NCBI RefSeq assembly: GCF_029784155.1
Contig: NC_073693.1
Location: 147,314,843 to 147,378,842, forward strand
Reading direction: 5' to 3'
DNA from: Uranotaenia lowii
Taxonomy: Eukaryota > Arthropoda > Insecta > Diptera > Culicidae
DNA length: 64,000 nucleotides
The notes beneath the pieces are model-generated. The model was given only the letters and a program-made list of their open reading frames with translations, ran no database searches and had not been told where the DNA came from. This document shows, piece after piece, positions 31,929 through 42,200 of the stretch (the first letter of the stretch is position 1; each line of letters begins with the position of its first letter). Both the position numbers and the translations under genes were made by a program.

Positions 31929-33141
31929 CTAGGATGGGGGAAAAATCATTCTGAGCGAAGATCCGCAACCTTGGGCACAACTTCTGCTGATCATTTGCCG
32001 CCGGATCTCACGGCTGGTGTCATTGTCTGCGGTCGCCAGTGAGCCGAGATAGACAAAGTCTTCGACTATCTTCAGCTCGTCGCCGTCGATCGTGACCTTG
32101 TTATTACTGGGCAAGCGGGATCGGTCGGTCTCGGATCCGCAGGCCAGCATGTACTTCGTCTTGGATGTATTAATCATTAACCCAATCTTTCCTGCTTCTC
32201 GTTTCAGTTTGCGGTAGATCTCCTCCACCGTCGCAGATGATCTGCCGACTATATCAATGTCATCGGCAAAAGCAGATAAGTTGACTGGATCTGTTGAAAA
32301 TCGTGTCCCGCATTTCACCCACCGCTCGTCGAATAAGGATATACCATCACCTTGTTGAAGCCCATTGCGCGATTCGAATTAACTCGACAATTCACCCGAA
32401 ATCCGCACACAGCACTGCGTTCTATCCATCGTCGCCTTGATCAGTCTGGTCAGCTTCACGAAAAAGCCGTTCTCGTCCATGATTTTCCATAGCTCGTTAC
32501 GGTCGATCGTGTCGTATGCGGCTTTGAAGTCGATGAATAGATGGTGCGTAGGGACTTGGTGTTTACGGCATTTTTGGAGGATTTACCGTAATGTGAATAT
32601 CTGGTCCGTCGTTGACCGTCCCTCCATGAAGCCGGTCTGGACTTCCCACGAATCTGTTTGCTTGTGGCGTTAGGCGGTGGAGTAGGATTCGGGACAACAC
32701 TTTGTAGGCGGCATTGAGGACAGTGATCGCTCGGTAGTTCTCACAGTCCAATTTGTCGCCCTTCTTGTAGATGGGACATATTACCCCCTCCTTCCAATCC
32801 TCCGGTAGCTGTTCTATGTCCCAGATCCGGACTATCAACCGGTGTAGGCAATCGGCCAACCTGTCCGGGCCCATTTTGATGAGTTCAGCTGCGATGCCAT
32901 CCTTCCCAGCTGACTTGTTTCTATTCAGCTGGCGAATGGCTTCTTTAACTTTACTCATCGTTGGGAGTGGCTCCTCTTCGTCGTTGGCTACGCCGGCGAT
33001 GTACCTTCCCCCACCGTCTTGATCTCCTGCATGTGCGCCGTTCAGGTGTTCATCGAAGTGCTGCTTCCACCTTGTGATCACCTCAAGATTGTCCGTCAGG
33101 ATGCCCCCGTCCTTATCCCGGCACAATTCGGCTTGCGGCAC
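31929..33141 (-). pseudogene. Non-LTR EN/RT element, reverse transcriptase domain
   Basis: Minus-strand frames give RT blocks in order. At 33,141-32,563 are 'RQLNRNKSAGKDGIAAELIK', 'LPEDWKEGVICPIYKKGDKL' and 'NYRAITVLNAAYKVLSRIL'. At 32,318-31,929 are 'LSAFADDIDIVGRSSATVEE' (FADD catalytic block) and 'KTKYMLACGS', 'FVYLGSLA'. The interval 32,319-32,562 holds the remaining blocks with shifts (an IDFKAAYD-like run near 32,530). It lies between the endonuclease part at 33,580-33,960 and the C-terminal part at 30,835-31,240, so it is one decayed element read on the minus strand. I do not assign a clade with certainty; an I/Nimb- or RTE-like group is plausible. Confidence 0.8.
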
Positions 33142-33579
33142 GAAGCCTATGCGGGATGCGTTGAGTTTCTAATAGAACTTTTGTGTTTCTTGGGAACGAT
33201 GCAGCTGCTCCAGCTCCTCGAGCTCCTCCTCCTCCAGGCGGCGCTTTTTCTAATGGAAAATTCGGACTCGCTGCCTCTTCCGCTGTCGGTGATTTTCCAC
33301 ATTTCGACGGGTGTCTCTTTGCACTACTGCCGTCCGCGCCGCATTCTCTTCGTCCATCACCCTCCTACACCTCTCGTCGAACCAGTCATTCCGTCGTGTT
33401 CGTTCAACATGCCCGACGTTGTTCTCCGCAAAGCTTTTGAGTTGGCTCGGTCCAGCCCACCCTCTACCGGCAACACTGCTTTGAGCGAATGCGCGTAGTC
33501 TGCTGCGACCTCAGGTTGCTTCAGTCTACGGTATTCAATTGAGGCGGGCGTCGGTTTCGTATGTTGTTCTCTACGGAGT

Positions 33580-33960
33580 TTTGGACGCATCTTCACCATC
33601 ACTAGAAAGTGGTCTGAATCGATGATGTCACCTCGAAAGTATCTGACGTCGATGATGTCCGAGAAATGCCGGCTGTTTATTATAACGAGGTCGATCTGTG
33701 ATTGTGTTTAGTACGATGATCTCCAGGAAAAAGGTACTACGTACGGCCATTCGTTTGGAGGCAGCGAAAACTATGAGTCTGAGGCCGTTTTCGTTGGCGT
33801 GCTGAACCTTCTAACTGTCGGTTTGATTTCCTCCTCTTGGCCGACTTGAGCGTTAAAATCCCCGATGACGATCTTAATATTATGGTTTGGGCATTCAGCG
33901 GTCGTATTCACGCTCTAGTTGCGCGCTGATCCTATAGATCAATTACTTGGACGACAGAAC
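33580..33960 (-). pseudogene. Non-LTR EN/RT element, AP-endonuclease domain remnant
   Basis: Minus strand encodes 'KIVIGDFNAQVG' near 33,870, 'NGLRLIVFAASKRMAVRSTF' near 33,780 and, after a shift, '[12 protein letters not shown]' and '[15 protein letters not shown]' near 33,690-33,590. GDFNA and SDH are conserved blocks of the apurinic-like endonuclease that nicks the target for non-LTR elements. The domain continues into the linker before the RT at 33,141. At least two frameshifts. Confidence 0.8.
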
Positions 33961-35032
33961 AAAAGAGGATAAGCTTGCAAAGCTTTAGACTCTGGTTGTG
34001 ATTGAGGTTACATTGCTCTCAAGCAGCGTAAAACCTTATATTCACGGGTGTAGGTGCGAACGATCACGTTGTTGGTGATCGTAATGATGTCGAGTGTAAA
34101 TATTGACTCTGATAGAATGAATGTTCCTATGGTCAAAGCAAACTAGAATGATCACCTACAAATCAAACTACAAAGTTAATACTCTGCCTTCAGGAGTTGA
34201 GCCCACCTCTACGAGTGACACTGCTGAGATAAGACATGACCTTCTCCACATAGGTTATCGCAAAAAAAGGGTATTTCGCAGTACGGGGGACACTTTAGGA
34301 GAAGAGTAACTCTTGATACTATGTGAGTCAGTCGAGTCTGTGTAGAGTGATAGATGGGTGGAAATGGCTGAGGGTGGAAATGTTAGCTCGGTGAGTTGAG
34401 AACTTTTCTAGGCGATAACCTGCTGAACAACACTTCTTTCCGGAAACGTTCTAAGTACGCTAAATCATTGTCTTCAAATCAAATTTTCCAGTCAGTTTTG
34501 TAGATATGCTAGAGTTACATCAAAGAATTTATGTATCCATTATCTTAAATAATTGCTGATCATATCATTTTATTTTTTAACGATGTTCATAGGTATGTTG
34601 TTATTGGAATAATTTTTATTTCTATACAGTTAAGTAATGTTCTACATTGCAAAACCCGTAATCCGGTTTTACGTAAGAAAGACGTTCAAAGTTTTATCTT
34701 CCAGACCCTTTTTTCACATCAATTTTCATTTATTTAATTTTCCGAGGAAAAGGTCAAACGTCAGTCAAAAGTAGTTTTCAATATTGAGTCATTAGTGCGA
34801 AATTGTGCTGTTGAACCAATCAATTATTTAGTGTCATCTGGTCAGTTGCTGCTGTCTTTCTCGTGGTGATGGTTGATCGGATGAATTATTTGTACGGACC
34901 TGCGGTAATTGCGTGATAGAAAACCTTATATTTTAAATATTTAAGGAGATGCAATTACTCTATTCGTCTTTATAATAAAGTCAATATTAAATATTGTCAT
35001 CAGTAGAACTTGAAGTAGCCGCAGTTACAAAA
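33961..35032. other. Gene-free stretch upstream of the odorant receptor
   Basis: 33,961-34,150 may hold further decayed endonuclease sequence on the minus strand. From about 34,320 the sequence is A+T-rich and is the natural place for the receptor promoter. No core promoter motif can be called with confidence. Confidence 0.35.
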
Positions 35033-36452
35033 ATGGAGAAAATTTCAAAAATCGCAAAACTTTATCGGGAGTTCAATCTCGAATCCGACTATTTCTATAT
35101 GTTGGATTCTACTATTGTTATCATGGGTAAATATTTTTGAAAAATTTTAATCATTGTTTTCTAGCTTTCGAACTCTTGCAGAGTATACACCACCGACAAC
35201 AGGGAACCCCAAAACTCGGTTCTTCTGGGCGGTCATCAAAGTTATTCTGGTGATTCTGTTCGTGTGTTTCTCCTACGAAGAATATCTGGTCACGACCAGA
35301 ATGTGGGAGAATATCGACAATTTTATATTCTTCACTGATCTTTACTGCATGGCGTTGATTTCGTTCATGCGAAGTGTGTTTTTTGCCTATCATGATCGCG
35401 AATTGGCGCAACTAAAGAGATATCTCAATTCCAAGGTCTGCAAACGGGACGATCCGCATGCTTTTGAGTTGCGCAAGAAATGCTACCAGAAGAATAATAA
35501 AATATTGCTGGTAGTCTTGTCCTGGACAATGTTCAACGCTTCGCTTTGGACTTTGAGTAATGTAGTGTTCAATATCGAGGTGTTTTGTTTCCCTTTTGCG
35601 CGAGAGCAACTTCCCCGAGGTTGGCTTCTGGCACTAGAAGTTTTGTACGGTACATTAATTGTGGTTTGGGCACAAACCTACTGGATGGGTATTACGAAGT
35701 ATTCGCTGATTTTGAGCACCATGCACGATGAGTTGCAGGTCATAGTTTGGCAATTTGAAAGTCTGTTCGAAAAAGTTGCCTCAAAATATATTTTGGAAGC
35801 CCAAGAACTTTCACTGATGGATAACCGAATGAAGGATTCGTATTGGAAGGACTTGAGTGATGCCGTCACAGAAGCTGTTCATCATCACTCGGAGTTTATT
35901 AGGTAGGTACAAGAATAAAATACTTAATTTGACGCAATCAAATGTCTGTTTCTGTTCCAGATATTATGGTCTGTTGGCGGATATTTCAAGTGCAAATTTA
36001 TTCATTCTGTTAACGGCGAGTACCATTCTTTTCACCATAAATCTGTTCATGTTTATGCTTACAATGGATTTTCAAGCCCTGGATTTGGGATGGGTATGTT
36101 TGGTCGAATCGTTCGTCTATACAATGTTGTATGAAGCGATTAGTCAGGAGGTAAAGTCAGAAAACTTCTCAATCGAAATAAATGTTAAACGAATCATTCT
36201 AAATTGCAGCACAATAGAATCGTTCATTTTGCCTACGGTGCCGATTGGTTGAGTTCCGTTAGCAGGACCAGCGAGCACCAGAAACGTTGCTACAATTCAA
36301 TAAAGCAGAACATTTTGCTCCTTCAGCTACAAGTCAATGGGGGATTGGAAACTAAGGCCGGCGGAGCTATTTCGATGAGCCGTGAAACTTTCTACGAGCT
36401 GATGAAAATGGCTTACTCCATGTTGACGTTCTTGTTGCAACTAAAAGAATAA
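35033..36452 (+). CDS. Insect odorant receptor (7tm_6 family), four exons
   Basis: Exons 35,033-35,126, 35,182-35,902, 35,961-36,150 and 36,210-36,452 join in frame into a 415-residue protein, a normal length for the family. Introns are 55, 58 and 59 nt with GT-AG ends (GTAAAT/TTGCAG, GTAGGT/TTCCAG, GTAAAG/TTGCAG). An alternative acceptor at 35,164 would break the frame. Hydrophobic segments lie at about residues 45-63, 79-100, 134-156, 178-200, 280-305, 310-330 and 398-413. The most conserved family part is the C-terminus, here 'SMSRETFYELMKMAYSMLTF'. Such receptors are inverted seven-pass membrane proteins that form odorant-gated cation channels with the co-receptor Orco in olfactory neuron dendrites. 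Ligand unknown. The start is the first ATG and gives a short cytoplasmic N-terminus. No stop or shift was seen, so the gene looks intact. It stands alone, without a tandem paralogue in the window. Confidence 0.92.
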
Positions 36453-36697
36453 GTTTAGTGCAGGCGACTCTGAAGACAGTTTCATAAATAGAAGCCTTAT
36501 CAGCTAAAACTTTTAAGCTCATGATGATATTAAGCTTCTCAAATTTTCTCAATAAGGAAAATCCCATTTCTAAAGGGCTTTATTCAACATACTAAGCTAA
36601 TAGACACGTCAAACGCACTTAGAAATCTCCATCAAATTATTTTTTTCGAAAGTGATAGTTTGTAATTAGGAATTCTGTAATCTATGTTCTGTTTTTC

Positions 36698-36703
36698 AAT
36701 AAA
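36698..36703 (+). terminator. Polyadenylation signal of the odorant receptor
   Basis: AATAAA 246 nt after the stop codon, on the coding strand, followed by a GT-rich stretch ('tgttattcgccgttgc'). The likeliest cleavage region for the receptor mRNA. Confidence 0.55.
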
Positions 36704-37094
36704 TGTTATTCGCCGTTGCAAGAGCACAAAAAAAATCAGAGATTTAATGGCCGATTAACAAAATTATCATTAGTACAAAGCATCTCTTACTAATAGCTTA
36801 TGTATGCATAAAACTTAAAAAAAAAAATCAAACGAATAGTCAGAAACCCGATATCGCATAATTTAATATCAACGCACTTGAGTGCATCATCAATGAATGC
36901 ATTTTACGCCTCATTGTAGTAAACTCAATAGAGGAGGTCTATTGAACATTTCTCAAGCACACTTGATTACGGATTCGAATAAGAAAGAATATCATCATAA
37001 AACAGGAAAACAGGAAAATTTTTGAACATATGAGGACTATCTGGTGCTTTTTTTCATTTACGGCTAATCAGTCCGATTTATTTTTATAAACGAC

Positions 37095-37148
37095 GTTTAC
37101 TTTATTCCAACGTTTCGGTGCCTATTAACACCATCATAAGGGATCCTA
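37095..37148 (-). mobile_element. Penelope-like terminal relic
   Basis: Minus strand 'cttatgatggtgttaatagg' followed by 'caccgaaacgttgg' matches the terminal block pattern seen at 27,833-27,950. The Transib-like element inserted right beside it. Confidence 0.35.
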
Positions 37149-37457
37149 CAATGCACAGTGGTGCAAAACATCAATCTAGCTGTACGAAATTAATAGCCTC
37201 CAGGGATGAAGAGATAGATATTTGATGTCTTCAGCAACATTGTTCAGTTTTACATGGAGCATATTCTAGTACCAAAATTTTTGCCGAGGGGTCCACCGAT
37301 AGCGAGATAAAAATGCTAACTTTCTTGTTTTTCAAGTTAGGGCTTTAATGTCTTCGACAAAGTTGTTTATCTGATCAAAATACATAAGTTTGTTGAATAT
37401 GTCAAAATCCTATCACATCACCCTCAGGAGTTACAGTCAAAGTGAAAAAATTCTTGA

Positions 37458-37843
37458 TGTTTTGGTGCCTCATCATAAACTAGTGTTAGTATTGAGAGTG
37501 TATAACAGTTAGGCATACGTCAAAAGTACCCATCCGAATGAGATCTAATCGAGCTTTCGGATGGATAGAAGCTCTGTTCACTGCTCGAACAGATGCGTTT
37601 TCCTCTCTCAAAACAACACTCAGATAAATTGTACATGTGTTGATAGGAAGAATAGGAAAGATTTTCATGTTTATATTAGTTTCTCCTATTCGCTTCTGAG
37701 GCTATTTATAGTAATAGAAAACACTTCAAACCAAACCACCGCCGTATTCACTTCGCTAATAAATTAGCCCCAAGTCCGAACAAAGTGGATTTTTAATCGT
37801 CGCGTTTCTACGGAAGTTCCGAAAGTGTTCCGGTGCCATAACA
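37458..37843 (+). repeat. BEL/Pao 5' LTR (386 bp)
   Basis: Begins TGTTTTGGTGCC and ends GGTGCCATAACA. Relative to the 3' LTR it lacks 30 bp after 'ttagccccaa' (position about 37,773), a segment containing an AATAAA. It retains another AATAAA in 'gctaataaattag'. A two-base 'AA' microhomology at the edges suggests a simple deletion. Confidence 0.95.
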
Positions 37844-37861
37844 TTTGGTCCTTCGAGCCGG
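37844..37861 (+). promoter_or_regulatory. BEL/Pao primer-binding site
   Basis: TTTGGTCCTTCGAGCCGG lies directly after the 5' LTR, where a tRNA 3' end would prime minus-strand DNA synthesis. The tRNA was not identified by comparison. Confidence 0.65.
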
Positions 37862-39217
37862 ATGACCGTCCGGAAGGTGGTTCCCGGAAAATTTCGGACT
37901 TAAGTTAAGTCGACAGCATAGACTGAAAAGTGAACCATTTTGGACTCGTGAAATCGCCATCGCATTTGAGCTCCAAAGAACTAAAGTGATTGTTGTCGGG
38001 AACAAATAAAAGTGCATCCTTTGAACATTGAATAGGCCATAGCTTGGCTTGGATGCAGTTGGTGCATTGTGCTAAGGAGTCAGCCATTTCGATTTGGAGG
38101 AACAAGGAGTGAACCCAGGACAATTAATTACAATTACCACCCGTGAAGCGGCGTACTTCACTTCAGCAACCAGCACCAGCAATCGACGCAGAATTTGCAA
38201 AGCAGTTGTAACCAGAATTAAGGAAGTATTTTGGCTTGATGCATGTGGCCAAACTGATGCTAAGAATTAATAAAGAATTGAATGTGAATTGATATTTCAG
38301 TTGCATGAAGTGTGTGCCCTGTCCGTTTTCAACATTGGTCTTGGTAATTCATTGGCATTTTTCACTTTGCTGTTCATATTGGTTGTGCCCACTCGCTGCT
38401 GTCAACATTGGGTGGTCTCGGAATTCGCGTCGCGAACGGATTAAACGTTGAGTCGATCTTAAGTAAGTGAATTTACTCAAAGTCGGAAGCACATTAAGGT
38501 GCAAAAAGTCAGTAGCACATTAAGGTGCATGTCAGAAGCACAAAAGGTGCAAGTCAGAATTGTTCAGTACTGGACGGAGTGGGTCCAAGGCATCTGAATT
38601 GAGTCAGAAATTAAGTTTGTCAGAAATCTTGTCTGAATTTGTCAGAAATATCGTCAGAAAATTAAGTTTTCAGAAATCTTGTCTGAATTCGTCAGAAATA
38701 TTGTCAGAAATTAAAGTTTATCAGAAATTTTGTCTGAGTTTGTTTGGAATTGTCAGAAATAAGTCGATATCGTCTGAAATCGTCAAACATAAAGTCAGTA
38801 AACAATTTGCTTGGAAAATTGTTGGAAAATAAGCGTGTGTCAGAAACTTTAAGTCAGTTAAGAACTTGTCTGAAATTGCAAAGCTCAATTTGTCGGAAGT
38901 TTGAAGCCTGTGTCAGTCATCATCGTTTCTGTATTGGACGGATTGGGTCCAAGGTTGCCTGATTTCTCAGAAAGTTCAAATCGTTTCTCGGAATTTAAAA
39001 ATCAACTCCTGAACGTCATCAATAAGTGAGCCATTTTAAGTGTTTGGTCAGAATTTCGTCAGTTTTGGACAGATTGGGTCCAAGGGTGTCAGATTGTTCA
39101 AAAATTGAAAATTATTTTCTACGCTTTCCCCAGTTTTGGGTTGAATCACTACTTTTTCAGCTCTTTTGAGAGAGTTTTTTGAATCTAAAGTAGAAGTTGG
39201 TATAATTTTCAACGAAA
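37862..39217 (+). other. BEL/Pao 5' untranslated region with repeated GTCAGAA words
   Basis: A 1.36-kb leader without coding potential. From about 38,470 to 39,070 it is built of imperfect repeats such as 'tcagaaatcttgtctgaatt' and three copies of a 'ggattgggtccaagg'-like unit. Possible packaging or translation-control region; function not known. Confidence 0.6.
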
Positions 39218-42200
39218 ATGGCTAAAAACGTTCAGCTGAAGTCATTACAAAGGAGAGAGCGACAAATAGTGCTTCTAATGGATAGTGTAGAACGATTTGT
39301 GCAAAACTACGAAGCAGAACGTGATGAGTGTCAGATTGCTTCAAGGCTTGAAGCCTTGGAGCCTGTGTTTGGTGAATTTCACGAAGTGAGAAGCAAAATT
39401 GAGATGATAGTGTTTGAAAGTGAAGAGAAGAAAGACAAGGAGCTCTACGGCGAGGCAAAAGAAGAAGCTGGATTCCAGCGGGAAGAAGAAAACGACAAGA
39501 TACTGCTTAGCTTTGAAGATCGTTTCTTCCAGCTAAAGGGTGCGCTTTCGAAGTTGCAGAGCATCCGGCATCAACCTGTAAGCTTGAGCGAGTCTTCTCA
39601 CAATCATGAGCGTGTGTCCATGGGATCAAGAGTGAAGCTGCCAGAGATTCGATTGCCCAGTTTTGGTGGAAAGCTTCGCGATTGGGTTTCGTTCCGCGAT
39701 AGCTTCCAGAGCCTAATCCACAACAACGAGCAACTCGCACCCATGGAGAAGTTTACCTATCTGAGGTCAGCTCTCTCCGGCGATGCACTGAAGGAGATAC
39801 TCTCTATTGAGCTGTCAGATGCTAATTACATCATAGCTTGGGACATTCTGACAGAGCGGTATGAGAACAAAAACCTCATCGTGAAGGCATACTTAGACGG
39901 ATTGTTTTCGTTGGAATCGATCAGAAAAGAAGGTTATGAGAGCATCAACTACCTTATAACTGAGTTTGAGAAAAACCTAATGATGCTGCAGAAGGTTGGC
40001 GAAGACACCGATGGTTGGAGCACCATACTAGCGCATATGCTCTACACCAGGCTAGACTCTGTCACTCTGAGAAATTGGGAAACTCATCACAACAGCACCG
40101 AAGTGCCAAAATACGAGGACATGAGGAAGTTCCTACGCAACTACTGTTCCGTTCTGCAGTCAGTAGCTCCTGCCAAAGAACCCCGCTCCAATATCGCCGA
40201 TCACAAGCAGCCTAGAGGTCAGTCAGTATGCCATACAGCGTTTAAGTCACCCAATCGATGTCCATTTTGTAACGAACCATGGCATTCGCCCTTCCACTGC
40301 CAAAGATTCCTTCGAATGAAAATTGCAGAACGCCTTGAAGCCGCCAATCGAAGTAGAGTCTGCCGAAATTGTCTGCAGCCTGGACATTTCGCATCGAATT
40401 GCAATCGTAGCAGTTGTCGGTTGTGTCAACAAAGGCATCACACTATGCTGCATGCTACGCGATCCTCCGTTCAAAATCCGTCGATTTCGAGACCCAGTCA
40501 ACAGTCAAATGCACAACCTATTACCCAAAGAAGCACCCAAGTTTATGCACAGCAAACTCACCAACAGCAAAGACAACACGCCAGACCAATAGTTACGGAA
40601 CACCCACACACTCAAACACACAATGCAACACACAATTCACACAACACAACCACACAATTCAATTCACCCATGCCAAGCACAAGCCAAAATTATGTCGCAC
40701 TTCCTGCTAAACCTACAGCGAATATTCTGCTTTCTACCGCACTTATCAAGATTAAGGACCGTCACGGTAATGCTCTGATTGCTAGAGCTTTGTTGGATTC
40801 CTGCTCGCAACATTGCCTCATGGCTCGAGAGTTTTCGAGAAAGCTGAAGTTCAAAGAATCGCCAACGTTTTTGTCAGTCCAGGGTATCGGTTCGTCTCAG
40901 TCAGTTTCGACAAAGAGCATAAGTGCTGAAGTTGGTCCACGATCGCCGAAAATCTCTGAATTCCAAGAAACTATGGAGTTTTTCGTGTTGCCAAAACTTA
41001 CCCTTCAACTACCTCCGACATCGTTTGATCCCTCGTTTATGTCGCTTCCCGATTCCGCTTTGCTAGCTGATCCCTACTTCCACGAATCAAAGCGAATCGA
41101 CATCATAATCGGTGCCGAATATTATTTGGACTTGTTGAAGGATGAACGTAAGAAAATGTCGAAAAACGATCCCACGCTTCAGAATACAGTTTTTGGTTGG
41201 ATTGTGTCAGGTCGAGTGGTAGAAGCTCCTTCAGATGTGTCGCATACCTTAGTCTGTTCTACAAGCGACTTACAAAAGCAGCTCACGAGATTCTGGGAGC
41301 TAGAAACATGTCGTGTCGCTAGCACTCATTCCATTGAGGAGTCGATGTGCGAGAGGATTTTTAAGCAAACCACAATGAGAGATGAAGCAGGACGTTTTGT
41401 TGTTACCCTACCGAAGAAAGAGTCAGTTTTGTGTCAGTTAGGCGATTCGATGCACTCAGCTACTAAACGTTTTCTAGCATTGGAAAGGCGTCTGGATGCT
41501 AATCCAGAGTTGAAGAAGGAGTATGCAGCTTTCATCCACGAATATCTCGATCTTGGTCATATGAAAGAGATTTTAGAAAGCGCTGAACAAGAACGAAGTT
41601 ATTACATGCCTCACCATGCTGTCCTGAAGCCCGACAGTACCACTACTAAGTTAAGAGTCGTTTTCGACGCGTCTTGTCGAACATCAACCGGAATTTCGCT
41701 CAACGATGCGTTAATGGTCGGACCTGTGGTACAAGATGAACTGGTGGACATCATTCTGCGATTCCGGCTTCATCGATATGCCGTCGTTGCAGATGTAGCT
41801 AAAATGTATCGAATGGTTAGAGTTCAAGAGTCAGATCAACCTCTTCAGAGAATCCTATGGCGTGATTCTAGTGATGATTTCATACGTATTTTCCAACTTA
41901 CAACCGTGACGTATGGTACATCATCAGCACCGTATTTAGCGACAAGATGTTTGCAAGAGTTGGCTAATCAAGAAGCCGAAAATTGTCCGATTGCGTCAGA
42001 AGTGCTTAAGAAATCATTTTACGTTGATGATATGCTCGCAGGAGTTGGGTCTGTTGAAGAAGGCAAGCTTCTTGTGAGAGAAATGATGAAGGTTATGAAG
42101 TCAGCTGGAATGTCATTACGAAAGTATGTGTCGAATGAGTCAGAAATCCTTGAAGAAGTGTCAGTTGATCTTCGAGAAGAAAGATCAGTGTTAGAACTTG

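Noticed and set aside
35127..35164. A 38-nt first intron for the odorant receptor using the acceptor at 35,164
   Set aside because: It would shift the reading frame and is shorter than normal dipteran introns; the acceptor at 35,181 gives an in-frame 55-nt intron.
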